Shown one piece after another: positions 23,125-33,822 of a stretch of 64,000 nucleotides of DNA. Under the pieces are notes generated by a model that made no database searches, had not been told where the DNA came from, and saw only the letters and a list, made by a program, of their open reading frames with translations. The translations under genes were made by a program, and so were the position numbers. This DNA comes from Leucosporidium creatinivorum (taxonomy: Eukaryota > Basidiomycota > Microbotryomycetes > Leucosporidiales > Leucosporidiaceae). The stretch's first letter is position 1. Each line of letters opens with the position of its first letter. Location of the stretch: the NCBI GenBank assembly GCA_001600635.1, contig BCKL01000017.1, forward strand, positions 452,003 through 516,002, written 5' to 3'.

Positions 23125-24052
23125 ATGGCTCTTCCCGCCACCTCCCCCTCTCTCACCCCCGCCCAAGCCGCCCAAATCCCTTCCTCCTCCCTCCCGCTCG
23201 CCCCTCAACTCACCCACCTTCTCACCCAATTCACCGACCTCTCGCTCCAACTCTTCTCCCTCCTCTCGGCTTCCAACCCCTCCGCCTCGGCCAGTACGGG
23301 AGCAATCTACGAAGAACTCGCTCGGCTGGATGAGAAGCTCGCCCGACTCATGAGTATGGCGGAGGAGCATCAGAGGAGGTGGAGGAGAATTGAGAAGCTT
23401 GTTGAGGGGGTGAGGGAGACAGAGGAGGGGTGGAAGAAAGGCGTCCAGGGCATGCACGAAGCATTGGCTGAGTTGAAGCCCATCATCATTTCCGGTCAGG
23501 CCGACCGAGCTGCCATCGCTTCCTCCTCCTCCTCGGCCCTGACACCCTCCACAATCCTCTCCTACGCCCGCCTCCTCGCGCCCTTTACCTCCGCCCCTCC
23601 TTCATCCCTCTTTCCCCCCGATCAGCAGCTCACGGGCCCAGGAAGTCAGGCGCTGGATCCCAGTGGGAGGAGCTTGCCGATGGGAGCTATTCCGCCGTTC
23701 CCGACGGAGGGGGCTATGAGGAGGGGGAGGCTGCAGTTTGGCTCTGGGGGTGGAGAGGGGGAGGAGCCCGGGTTGGTCGGAGAGAGGGGAGAGGTTGGAG
23801 GTGGGTTTCTCGGTCTTCCCCCTTCTGCGCTCGTTCGGCTTTCTCACCTTCTCCGCCTCCCCTGCGCATCATACTACAACAGCCCGCAAAGACCCAACCT
23901 ACCAAGCCCCCGCCGAAACCCTCCCGCCAAAGCAAGATCCCGCCGCTCGGCTCGCTCAGCACGCGAGGCAAGAACAGCAGCAGAGGAAGGCGCAGCAGCA
24001 AGTGGAAGAAGAAGAGTTTGTGTTCGATTTGGACCTCAACCCGGATCTCTAG
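23125..24052 (+). CDS. MED4: Mediator complex subunit 4
   Basis: Subunit of the middle module of Mediator, linking activators to RNA polymerase II. Evidence: a coiled-coil N-terminal half (EELARLDEKLARLMSMAEEH, then WRRIEKLVEGVRETEEGW), then the Med4 signature region with ILSYARLLAPFTSAPPS and PFPTEGAMRRGRLQFG, and the typical acidic end FDLDLNPDL. One intron (about 23799-23881) joins GERGEVGG to ARKDPTYQAPAE; after it comes a Gln-rich stretch (ARQEQQQRKAQQQ). The start chosen, ATG at 23125, has a strong CACCATGG context; the frame is open upstream to 22987 but has no family signal there. A Ser/Pro/Ala-rich leader precedes the coiled coil. Length (about 280 aa) suits the family. Confidence 0.85.
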
Positions 24053-24457
24053 GTTGCAGAATTGGAAGATGCGGAGGCAGAGGGGGGAGTTCGGCGAGGA
24101 AGCCGAGGGAGGATGGAGGGGACTGGTGGAGTGGAGAGGGATCGGCACGACTGTAGTTATGGCAAGACTGTATGCCTTGACCGCTGGGCGCACCACTTGA
24201 CAGAATCGAGCAAGCACAAGAGCAGCGAATCGTTCTCCGAAACGACTGAGCCGAGCCGAGCTCTCCAGCGCCGAGATACGCCCCTACAGCTCTGCTAAAC
24301 TCTCAGTCATCTCTGTACAATACTCCGAGTCTACTGAGCTCATTAAGACTACCCTTCTGCAACTCATCCACCTTCCGCCCACGCCGACCGACTTGCGCCG
24401 CTCCCCAGCTTGTTTTCTTCCGCCTTCCTCGAACCCGCACTTTCTCGTCCTCCAGCT
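24053..24457. other. Intergenic, MED4 to PAM16
   Basis: About 400 bp. I see no gene, repeat or RNA signal; it should hold the PAM16 promoter, with a C/T-rich stretch just before the ATG-only exon. Confidence 0.5.
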
Positions 24458-25263
24458 ATGGTGAGCTAAAGCAGGTGTTTCGTACTAGATAATAGCTGTA
24501 GATAACTAACGATAAACCCTACACCTCGGCGCTCCAACAGTCTGCCCCTCGGATTCTCGCCCAAGTGGTGATTCTTGGATCTCAGATCCTAGGCAAGGCG
24601 TTCGTCCAGGCGTGGAGGCAGGCAGCGAGGAGTAAGCTTGTCTTTTGTTCTGTAGTCCATCAGCCCCTTTCGGCCCTTCTGTACCTCTCGCCCTCCCAGC
24701 GCCACAGCTAACCCTCCCTCCTCCTCCGCTCCCTCCCTCCCCGCTGCTTCCCACAGACGCCCAGGCTTCCGCGCCGGCTGGCACTTCAGGAGGAGGATCC
24801 GGCGGTTCAGCAGCAGACGCCATCAGCCGAACGCACCGGATGACCATCGACGAAGCGACCCAGATCTTGAACATCAAGAAGGGGGCGTTCAAGGAGGAGA
24901 GCGAGCTGCAGAGGATGCTCAAGGTACGTTTGCCATCTCTCTCGGTGTCCCTTCTTTGCTTGCTCGCGCGCTGGGGGAGGAAGGCAAGCTGACGACGAGG
25001 TGCCTCGGCGACAACAGAACTTCGACCACCTCTTCGCGGCCAACGCCCCCTTGACAGCAGAGGGCAAGCCCCATTCGTCGCACTACCTGCAGTCGAAGAT
25101 TGTGCGCGCCAAGGAGCGGATAGAGGCCGAGGTGGCTCAGACCCGAGGTGGAGGAGGGGCGGCCGCCGAGGGAGCTGCTGCTGAAGGAGCGGCTGCTGAA
25201 GGAGCTGCGGCTGGGGAGGCGGCGAAGGGAGGTGAGGCGGGAAAGAAGAGTGAGGGACCATGA
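24458..25263 (+). CDS. PAM16: Mitochondrial import motor subunit PAM16/TIM16
   Basis: J-like protein of the TIM23 import motor in the inner mitochondrial membrane; it pairs with PAM18 and restrains its stimulation of mtHsp70. The first exon is only the ATG (24458-24460). After an 80-nt intron (branch CTAAC) comes SAPRILAQVVILGSQILGK, the family's N-terminal helix, then VQAWRQAARNAQA across a second intron. The J-like part is RMTIDEATQILNIKKGAF and NFDHLFAANAP; as expected for PAM16 there is no HPD motif. The end HSSHYLQSKIVRAKERIEAE is conserved. Unlike most homologues it then has a Gly/Ala tail with repeated EGAAA units and a Lys-rich end. The family is certain; the tail is probably species-specific. 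Confidence 0.9.
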
Positions 25264-25578
25264 GTGTGGAAGGGAGTAGAGGGAGGAGGAGCGAGAGCGA
25301 GAGAAGGGAGAGGATAGATCGCCGAAGGAGCATTTTATTTGTACGATAGTCCGACGACGATACCCCTCTGTTGATTCACAGCAACCCGCACCACCACCAC
25401 CATCTTTTGGAATCAACAAGACGCGCACAACTTACAGCTATCCCACTCTTCGTCCGAGCTTCGAGAGGGCGAGCCGTGCGCCGAGCTTTGCGTTCTCTCG
25501 CTTCCCCTCTCCCCAGCGCTCTCGCCTACAGCCTGATAGCGTTCAACAAAGCTCTCAGTTCCACTGTCCCCTGTCCCT
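25264..25578. other. Intergenic between convergent genes
   Basis: About 315 bp between the ends of PAM16 (plus) and the LigB-like gene (minus). No supported feature beyond presumed 3' UTRs. Confidence 0.5.
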
Positions 25579-27034
25579 CTACCTCACAGGCAGCTCTCCA
25601 AACCTCCAACAACTGCCCCTCCCGCCCTGCTCCACCGGATCCAAACTGAACCCTTCGCTCTCTCCCGCCGCTCCAACAGCTGCATAAAGACCCACCAATC
25701 CCGACTGCTGCACTCCTTTGTTCGTCGGCTTCCCTGCTCCACCGGCGTTGGCGAAGAGGGAGGTGAGAGAGGAATGGCGAGGGTGGGAGGTGCTGTGCGT
25801 GAGGGCCGTGTGGAGGAGGGAGGGGAATTGGGGTGAGGGCTGTTTGACAGCATCGTTGTCGAGAGGGGAGGGTCAGCGAGGAGCACAGGGAAGGAGTGAC
25901 GGAGAAGACGAACGTTGCTAGGCCTCGCCGAACCGAGCCCGATGATCACCACATCCTCTTCCTCCCTCCTCACCTTCCCTAGCGCCCTCCCCACTTCGTC
26001 CCACTTCTCGGCTGTCCACCCCTCCTCCTCCTTGCCCTTGACCGGCAAAATGACCAACACGACCTCCAGCTCGGCTTGCTTTCCGCCGAAGAGGGCCTGG
26101 TATATGGGCCAAGCGGGCGGGGAGAGGGGGAGGGAAGAGGAGGTAGCATAGACTGGTGGGACCGAGTGAGCGAGGACGTTGAGGAGGTGGGAGGCGAGAG
26201 TGGGGTTGCCGGGGACGGAGAGAGGGGAGGGAGAGGTGGAGAAGGGGAGGAGGGGGAGAGTCGAGATTTGGATGTGTTGGGCGGTGGTGCTGTATCAATG
26301 TACAACAGAATCGAAGAGAGGTTAGTGGGTGTAATGAGAGCAGCAGAAGGAGCCCGAGGAGCGAAGTGAAACGTACCGAAGCGGCGAGAGGAAGATGATC
26401 GTCTTGGGCTGTACCTTATCCAGGATCTCATCGCCGATATGAGAGAGGGTTTGGCCCAAAGGCGAATTGGGGGCGATTCCTTGCTCGGAGGAGCCTGTAC
26501 AGCGAGCGAGCGAAGGAGGCGCGTCAGTTCAAGCTCCCCTCGCTCTTGCTGTAGCCCTCTACCTTCCGCCGAGCAGCAGTAAGAGGATAGCCTGAACGTA
26601 CCCTGCTGCAAGAAGTACACTGGCAGATCCTTATGCACGAGATTCTCCATCCCCGCCCCTTCCGTCCTTCTCTCAATCTCCCTCCTCTGCCTCTTAACCT
26701 GTTTCTCCATCTCTTTGCCACCCTCTTTACTGCCGACCCTCAGCTGAAATTCCTCCTCCTGTCCCTTCACATCGGACGGGTCATACTCTGCGCTAACGGG
26801 CACGGAATGCTGGTAGCGTTGGAGGTTGGTCCAGGTGGTGTGGTGCGCTGTTGAGGGGAGGGTGGGGAGGAAGGGCAAGTGACGGGATACAGAGTAAGGG
26901 AGGTATTGAGGCAGGCGAGGGTAGAGGATCGAGAGGAGGGCGAGAAGCAGGCCGAGGAAGAAGAGTCGCAGGTTGGAGCTGAGCGACGAGGGTGGGGGAG
27001 AGTGTGGTGTAGTAGAGGCAGGGCGAGGTGCCAT
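25579..27034 (-). CDS. Membrane-anchored LigB/DOPA-dioxygenase-like pseudoenzyme
   Basis: Begins with a short cytosolic-type leader and one membrane helix (LRLFFLGLLLALLSILYP), then a charged region. The domain that follows has the order of class III extradiol dioxygenases when four exons are joined in phase: DLPVYFLQQGSSEQGIAPNS, ILDKVQPKTIIFLSPLRTT, PAWPIYQALFGGK, EEDVVIIGLGSA, and finally QSGLVGLYAAVGAAGESEGF. Compared with the gene at 11436-13143 the metal and catalytic histidines are replaced: FLAHG by FLQQG, SAHWE by LSPLR, and the His before the VPLYIAAGAA strand by Ser-Gly. So it probably keeps the fold without the known chemistry. Introns have GTACGT donors. The assignment rests on fold-order similarity and is an inference; a different function for the same fold is possible. 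Confidence 0.6.
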
Positions 27035-27287
27035 GCTGGGCTACAGCTTTGTAGTCGAGTTGGAACTGTTGCTGCTGGGCGACTTAGACGACGAAGCGGG
27101 AGGAGCGAAAGCCATCTCGCGACTCTCGACGTCGAGCTCTCGCCAAGCTCGCATATAGTCATCAAGAGTAACTCGCCCGAGCTCCTCGCTTGGTCAAAAC
27201 CCTGTCGAAACGGGTCTGTATGCCATTCTCAGCAGCATCAAAGCAAGCTACACCTCCCTCTCAGTTTCTGAAAGATCGCCGAGCTTC

Positions 27288-28686
27288 CTATCCTCTTCCC
27301 CTTTGCTCCACCGCCTTGAGGCTCCACCCACGGCCCCTAATCAGCTCCATCGTCTTCTTCCACGCATTCTCCCGTTCTTCCACCCTCTTCCAATGGCCCA
27401 TCATGACCGACACCCCGTCAATCAGCTCGACTCTCTTCTCGGCGCACAGCCCCCTGAGCTCATCGCGATAGGCCTCCGAGCAGCCTCCGTGAGTGAAGGA
27501 GTGGCGAGAGAAACGGGTAGTGAGTTCGAGCCTGCGCAGGTGAGGCAGAGTGGGGATGAGGCCGAGAAGGGACGTGAAGAAGGCGAACTCGGCGTTGGGT
27601 TGAGGAGGGTGAGGATCGTTGCCCAGGTCGTGGAGCTCGAGTTTGAGGTCGCGGACGGAGAGAGGGATGTCATGGATCTCAACGTGGATCGCGATTGGCG
27701 AGAGGTGTAGGTGAGTGATGCGCGAGGTAGAGGGAGGGATGAAATGCGGGCGGGCGTCGGAATGGTACAAGAGGTGGTGTTTCGGCCTTTCCCAACTTGC
27801 TCTTCTCCAGATAATCTCGAGCCTCCGTAGGGAACCGAAGTCACTCAAATCGGGGATCTGGTCGAAGGAGTGGAGGGCGAGTTTGAGGATGCGGAGGGTC
27901 GGCGCCGAATTGCCAACGACACATTCGAGGACCTCGAAGACGCCCCTGAGCACGAGTGTCTCCAGCGAGTAGGACGGTAGGATGGCCAAGGCGCTCCACT
28001 CTCCTCTTTCCGTCTCCAATCCGCTGACCTTGAGATGCTTGAGGCCAGCCCAGTTTCGAATGAGGGTAGCGAAGGGAGCGGCGGGACGGCGGTATCCGTA
28101 CAAGTTGTTGAAGTGGATCTCTACCGATGACATGGAGACGTCCTCGAGTCGGCGAGCCAATCCCCACAGCGCCGAGAGAGGTCCGTCGGCGACTTGGATC
28201 TTCTCAACGAGGGAGCAAGCTCCGAGAAGCTGGTCGACGAGTTGCGAGACGCTCGCCTCGAGCTCCGCCGCCTTCAAGTCCTCCAGCTGCGTTTCGGCAT
28301 CATCGTACGTCCGGCATCTTCGTCGATCGCCTCCGAAATTGAAGGAGAGGGTGCGAGCTCGAGCGCCGAGGTGAGGGTGAGCGAGCGCGGTGTCGGCCGA
28401 GCTTTCGGCGCTGAGGCCCCAGATGATGGGAGGGACGCCAGTGAGCTCTTGGTCTCCTGTTATGACGAGACGGCGAGCAATTGTGCGTTGAGGTTGGTAG
28501 GAGACGCGGGGGAAGGGCTCGGTGGTGAAGCAAGTGACGTCGACCTCGCGGTAAAGGACGTCTCCAGCGGGTTCCAGCAGATCTCTGGAGGCGAGGCAGC
28601 AAGCTGCGAGGGTCTGCTGGTTAAGTTTCCCGGATCCTTCGATAGCCCAGGATCTCAGAGAGGATCTCGGGAGGGAGAGTCGGCAT
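27288..28686 (-). pseudogene. F-box/LRR protein, frame broken after the F-box helix (unit 2)
   Basis: Relative of the gene at 32352-33822, same strand, with the same upstream repeat and leader intron. The conserved start is MPTLPPEILSEILGY (ATG at 28686). That frame stops within a few codons, while the expected continuation LNQQTLAACCLASRDLLEPA is open in another frame. From there one long frame runs to the stop at 27288 with LRR-like segments (LKHLKVSGLETERGEW, LETLVLRGVFEVLECVV, LRRLELTTRFSRHSF). Between GY and AACCL this copy has 37 bases against 39 in its relative. No GT allows an intron. The long conserved frame suggests recent loss, an alternative short start, or a sequence error. Confidence 0.6.
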
Positions 28687-28889
28687 GGCGAAGAAGGGAG
28701 GGCGAGCCTTGGCGGTGGCGACGAGGAGTGCTCTAGGACAGTAGAGACGCTGTCAGCTTCCAGTGAGATCAATCACGGCTGTAATTCTGCGCTCACTTGT
28801 AGCTGACGAACAAGTCGCGGGCAGGCGAACGAGCAAAGTTGAGCAAGCGAGCTAGCTACGGCGAGAACTGCGAACGGTGAGGGCAGAGA

Positions 28890-29530
28890 GGTCAGCTGTA
28901 GCGCACTAATGAAACCCCTCAACCCTGCTCTAGCACAGTTCCAGTTGCCGCCTGTCGCACTCCAGCCCGCTCGAACCTCTGTTTACATGCACGAGCCTCA
29001 CGTCCTCGCTCTCCCTCGGCTGTTCTCTCAGCACCAGCAGCGAGCCCTTCTTCTGCACTCGAGCAGGCTGAACATCAAGTGGGGAGACGGCTCACCTCCT
29101 TACGACTACTCCGAGGCCAAGAGATAGCTTCAGTCTCGAGCAGCAACCACCAGCAGCTTTGATGACGGGCGACGAGAAGCTATTGTACAGCGACGAAGAG
29201 GGCGAGGAAGGTGTTGGCGGGTAGCTTTGTGTACGTTTGAGCTTCGAGATTTCCTCCTGTAGCTTATCCGATCCAGCGAAGACGGAGTGTCGGAAGAAAC
29301 GAGACGAGCGAGTGGGAAGAGAGAGAAGGTCGAGGCGAAAGGGCGGGAAGTCGAGCGAGTCGAGAGGGGTCTGCTTCTGTAGTCGATGCGGGGTAGTCAC
29401 TTTCACACTACGCTTACCGCATAGCTGTCGCTGCGAGGCTTCAGATCAGCTGCTGCAGCGCTCGCACTTCTCATCTCGGCGCTCCTTCTTCGTTCGCCGA
29501 TGCCAGCTTGCGGGAGCGCGAGCTAAGTAG
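28890..29530 (+). repeat. R1 dispersed repeat, copy 2
   Basis: Plus-orientation copy of the R1 sequence, directly upstream of the minus-strand F-box gene ending its leader near 28800. It contains the frame RALLLHSSRLNIKWGDGSPP followed by YDYSEAKR and a stop (ends 29127), identical in protein to copy 1 over that stretch. The opposite strand carries RFFRHSVFAGSDKLQEEISK. The outer end is more decayed than in copy 3. No terminal repeats or transposase were seen. Confidence 0.7.
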
Positions 29531-29586
29531 GGCGCTGCAGAGAATCCAAAACATTCTGTAACATATCCTCAGCTACTTCTAGTACC

Positions 29587-30511
29587 CTACATCCCATTCC
29601 AACGCTTGAAGACCTCCACCTGAGCTCGTCCGCTCTCCCCTCCCATCTCGGTGTTGGCGTTGCGGGCTTGTGGGGCAAACTTGGTGAGCGAATGTTGTTG
29701 ATGCTGGTGCGGGAGTGCTGCGTTTGACTGGGAAAATTCCGCGAGAGAGTCAGCCGTCAGTCCGCCTTCGATGAACAGCCACCATCTGGCAGAAAGACAT
29801 CGCCGAGCCCGAAACCTACCGATTCCGCTTCGTGCAACCTCCATGCCGTCAAGACCGCGGCAGCCGCCGCTACTGTCCACAGCCTTTCGTATGTGCTGAG
29901 CTCTTCCCAAACGGGGTTACCGGTCATAAGGATTCGGCGGTTTGGTTCGTCGCCTTGAACGGTCGCCCCGCGTGGCCAGGCGTCCAAGATTCGCCAGGCT
30001 CTCTCGACGAATGCTTCAGCAACTCGATCTGGACATGAAGAGCGGGTCAGCTCTTTTTCTGGAGGTGAATGAAGTCATGGAAGGACCGTAAGGGGTATTC
30101 ATGAGCTGCCAGCGACCGAAAGCAACCGAAGTCAGCGACTGGGGCGTCCACTATGTGCGAATGGCTTACATTTGTCAGCGGCCGATGCGAAGTGTGTCCT
30201 TGGAATTGCCCCAAGAAAGGTCGGGTCTGGCCGAGAGGGAGATAGACAACTTGCCGGGTCCTCCACCTTTCCTTGAGCTCGGTGTTGTCGCAGATGGCAT
30301 CGTTACACAGCTTCGAGAGCTCGTGGCTAGCACCAGGAGCCGCCTCGAGAGCTCTGGCGACCTCCACACCCATGTTGAGAAGCTCACGAGCGTCGCTGAC
30401 GGAGAGCGGTTCGGTAGAGGGGAGGGGCCTGATTAGGTGGACGAGGGCAAGGTGGGGGCGATCTAAGCCAAGCTGTTTGTGATAGTTGTGTTGGCGTCTA
30501 TCGGGCGACAT
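29587..30511 (-). CDS. Unrecognised protein, lineage-specific family member 1
   Basis: I do not recognise this family. The model starts at ATG 30511 (MSPDRRQHNYHKQLGLDRPH), runs through VHLIRPLPSTEPLSVSDARE and LLNMGVEVARALEAAPG, then after an intron to TNLMNTPY. A second intron (GTCCTT donor, CTGACC branch, CCAG) restores DRVAEAFVERAWRILDAWP and NPVWEELSTYERLWTVAAAA. A last intron leads to SNAALPHQHQQHSL and the stop at 29587. All joins keep phase. No signal peptide or membrane helix is seen; the middle is alpha-helical. The layout resembles the protein at 57037-58002: RPLPSTEPLSVSDARELL against RPLPSAEHLTCAEAIQLL, and NPVWEELSTYERLWTVAA against NRDFDQLSSFDRICAVAA. So the two are probably distant relatives. 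Confidence 0.6.
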
Positions 30512-30758
30512 CAAGGAGGCGGGGGCCAGGGAAAGTCAGTCCGAGGCAAGACGAACGAGCGAGTTCAAGGCAAAACGGTGGCCAAGCGGGCGACAGTGTT
30601 GTCGGGTGCAAGCGAGATCCCACGGAGAATACAGCGCTGATCGGTGTCTCGAGCAGTGCAAAGCTGAGAGAGGAGGGGAAAGCTCGCTCCATCAGAGCAA
30701 GCGCTCCGCTGGGGGGATCGCCGACGGCTCCGACGACTTGCAGTTGTTACAGATGTAC

Positions 30759-31990
30759 TCACGAGCTACCATTCAGACTCTTCAGCAGCTCGTCCAGATC
30801 CCCTGCATTCATCTGTCCAAAGCACCCGAGGTCCATGTCCATGCCCGAGTCGACCGACGCCAGTCCCAGCGCTGCTGCGCCGAGCCCTGAGAGATCGAGT
30901 CCTCCGAGTCCGTCCAGCCCTGCCGGTGCGCCAGAAGTCGGTACATGGATTCTTGTGCTTCCTCCAGCACCGCTGAGCATGCTCAGTATCCTGTTGAGGT
31001 CGACATCGCCTCCGCTCGAGTTGATGGGCCCAGCGAAGGGAGCGTTGAGGTCGAGGCTCATGGAGGAAGGGGGAAGTTGCGCCGAAGATGTGAGAGGCAT
31101 GGAGGTGGGTGGGAGAGAGCCCTTGACCATGGCAAGGAGGGAGCTGAAGTCGGGAGCGTCGGAGCTGGCGGCGGTGAGGGGGAGAGCCGAGGGAGCTGCG
31201 CTGCCGGTGTTGAAGGGTAGGGAAGGGGCGGTAGAGGTGACGAGTAATAACGGTGGTGCAATCGCAGTTGTAGCTGTTGCGTCCATGGCTACAGGGCTCT
31301 GCACTGCCGAATCGCCGAAGAGCGAAGTGTGAGGAACGAGTCGTCCATTTCGAGGTGGTTGAGATCCAGTTCGACAGGCAGGAGAGGTGCTGGTAGTGGT
31401 AGTCCATCCTCCAGCTTGGGTACGAGCGCCGAAGCATCGCCGAACGCGAATGGAAGCCCTCCGCTGGCTGGGAGAGCTGATGGGAGAGCTGGCGGTGGCT
31501 CGTCGGCAGGAATAGGTTGCCTGGTCACCTTCAGCAGGTCACGCTCGAGTGTAGAGATTGCTTGTAGCTGTAGGAGAGTCGCTGTCAGCCTTTGAGCTCG
31601 CTCAGAAGGAGCCCTCAAGATCAGACGCACGATTCGCTCCTCGAGCTGAGCGCAGACAGCATCGTACTTGGCCGCCTCGAGCTGTAGCTGAGCAGTGAGT
31701 CGTCGAAAGGCTTGTCGAGCGTCCGAAGTGATCGCAAGCGATTGAACGGAGGAGTAGAAAGAGATGAGGAGAAGCGGTTCGATAAGCTGCGTTGTATGCG
31801 AGGGGCAAACTGTAGTCCAGTTGTCTGAGGAAGCTGCAGCAGTGACCCATACTGTCCGGTGTAGCTGCTCGATGCTGAGAAGAAGTGACGACGAGAGAGA
31901 CGGAGTACAAGAGTAAGAGCCGCTGCTCGGCGAGGTCGAGGTCGTCAAGCTCGCATTCTTCACTCAAAACCTGCTGATAGTGCTCGCGCA
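30759..31990 (-). CDS. Unrecognised coiled-coil protein with Gly/Leu/Asp-rich tail
   Basis: A coding region with clear internal signals but an uncertain 5' end. A helix-rich part reads LQLEAAKYDAVCAQLEERI, then across an intron (branch GCTGACAG) LQAISTLERDLLKVTRQ. A Pro-rich part follows (PADEPPPALPSALPASGG), then PVELDLNHLEMDDSFL. The C-terminal exon is low in complexity: SSMSLDLNAPFAGPIN, DVDLNRILSMLSGAGG, DLDELLKSLNGSS and a stop at 30759. The join between the two parts is best made from RSSAIR to AAPSALPLTAAS, skipping about 85 bases near 31210-31296, but the branch site is weak. Acidic-hydrophobic blocks of this type occur in transcription activators or coactivator subunits; this is only a suggestion. 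The upstream 150 bp (R2) is shared with 22548-22810. Confidence 0.45.
31830..31985 (-). repeat. R2 repeat, copy 2
   Basis: Reverse-strand match to 22548-22700, sharing ATGCGAGCTTGACGACCTCG and the following stretch through a CTACAG. Its position at the 5' end of the coiled-coil gene suggests that it is that gene's leader/first-exon region, and that the other copy is the duplicate. Confidence 0.5.
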
Positions 31991-32351
31991 ACCCTCAAAG
32001 CCTGCTTTCAGAGACATTTGAAACAGGGCTCAAAGGATTTCAGATCGACACCAACAGCTGCAAGCGACTCGCTGTCCTCGGCCGAGCTCGGCGCCGAAGC
32101 CTATTCCGCTTTTCCCCTCCTGCAGAGAAGACGATTGAGCACTGTGAGGCGCCGGACATCAGCTCAGAGGACCTCTTCCACTCATCCCGAGATCCCCGTC
32201 AAGCTGGGTCGCCCGCGAGCGATCCAATAAGTCATCACCGAAGCGTTGCCCTCCTCGTTCCACTCTCTTTCCTCGTAATTTGCAGCGACTATGAGGCTCG
32301 AGTACATTCAAAAGATGAGCTTGACCAAGAGTCTGTCTTCCTATCACTAAA
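31991..32351. other. Intergenic with a TCGGCGCCGA palindrome
   Basis: About 360 bp between two minus-strand genes. No gene seen. It contains a perfect 10-bp palindrome TCGGCGCCGA at 32088-32097 that recurs in three other intergenic regions of the window. Confidence 0.4.
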
Positions 32352-33822
32352 TTAATCTCGTCGGAAAGCGCCCTGCCCCATCACCAGCGCTTTCCAACCT
32401 CCCTCCTCCCACTCCCACACCCCGCACTCAGTCTCAGTCTCCGTCAGGTTCCACTTCCTCTCCCTAATCATCTCCATGCACTCCATCCACACTGTCTCCC
32501 GACCCTCCAGCTTCCTCAAATTCCCCAGCCTCACCGCCACCTCATCCTCCAGCACGTGCCACCACTCCCCTCTCGGCGCAGAGGAGACGAAGCTCATCGC
32601 GGTAGGCTTCCGAGTAGCCTCCGTTGCTCAGAGCGAGGTAGGTGAATTTGGAGTGGAGTTGAAGGGTGAGGAGGGAGGGTAGAGTGGCGAGGAGGAGGAG
32701 GAGAGAGAGGAAAAAGGGGAACGAGGTGGTGGAAGGGGGAGGGCCGGGACTGTCTTCCAGGGCGTAGAGGTCGAGGGCGAGGTGTTGGATCGAAGAAAGG
32801 ATATCGAGGACGTTGCGATGTACGGATAGAGGAGCGAGGGAGAGAGAGCTGAGCTGCGAGGGAGGGGGAGGGAGCGAAAGCCAATAGGGCTCGGCGGCAT
32901 GCTGCTCCGGCTCGAGAGGCGAACCGGCCCAAAAGACGTTGAGTGTGCCGAGGGATACAAACTCCGCTAGATTCGGCAGCTCGTCGACGAAATACAGCTT
33001 GAGCTGTAGGATCCGGAGAGAGGACGCCGAGGTGCCAACGACGCAAGCGAAGTTGTCGTAGTCGCGGCAGTCGAGCGACAGGGTCTCGAGAGAGTGGCAA
33101 GGTCGATCGGACAGAGTTTCCCATGCCCACTCTCCTCCCTCAGTCGTCAAGCCCAGCACCGAGAGATGCCTCAGTGCTGGCGAACTTGCACAGATGGCGG
33201 CGAAGGGAATGGCGCCAAGTTCGTAACCGAAGCAGGATCTACGGGTGATGGTGATCGATTTGATCCTTTGGGTGGACATCAGGGCTTGCCCTAAACCCCA
33301 GAGCGCCGAAGGGGGTCCGTCGTTGGTCCGGAGTGTGTCGAGGAGAGGGGAGGCGTCGAGTAGTTGGCACGTGAGATCGTCGACGCTCTGCTCGACTTCT
33401 GGACCTTTCGACAGCTCCAGCTCGCTCTCCGCCATCCGATACGACTCCAGTGCGCGTCGCTCGCCACCCAATCGGCAGTGGAGAGTGTGTGATCGAGAAG
33501 CGAGATGAGGAAAGGCGAGGACGGCCTCGGCTGAGCTATCGGCGCTGACGCCCCAGATGATGGGAGAGACTCCGATGTTGCTGTCGTCTTCCGTAGTGAC
33601 TAGGCGGCGAGAGATGGTGCGCTTCTCCTCTGGTGACTCCAATGGGAAGGGCTCGGTGCGGAAGAGCGAGAGGCCGATCTCGCGATAGAGGATGTCGCGG
33701 GCCGGTTCGAGGAAAGCCTTAGAGACGAGGCAGCAGGCGAGGAGCGTGCGGTGATTGAGCCACCATGAATCTTGGAAGTACCCGAATATCTCGAGCAGGA
33801 TCTCGGGCGGGAGAGTCGGCAT
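32352..33822 (-). CDS. F-box/LRR protein (unit 3), C-terminal frame uncertain
   Basis: Probable substrate-recognition subunit of an SCF ubiquitin ligase. The start at 33822 gives MPTLPPEILLEIFGYF, then LLACCLVSKAFLEPARDILY, a good F-box. One frame continues for about 425 residues with LRR-like strands (LRHLSVLGLTTEGGEW, LETLSLDCRDYDNF, LRILQLKLYFVDELPN). Near the end the frame closes at ARAGG (32542), while the next ~60 codons that match the relative at 27288 (VWMECMEMIRERKWNLTE) are open in another frame to 32352. Either a frameshift shortens the protein slightly, or a 61-nt GT-AG intron of matching phase (GTGGTGG ... GCTGGAG) is spliced. The leader has an intron ending CTGACATCG ... TACAG just before the ATG, shared with the two other units. 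Confidence 0.7.
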
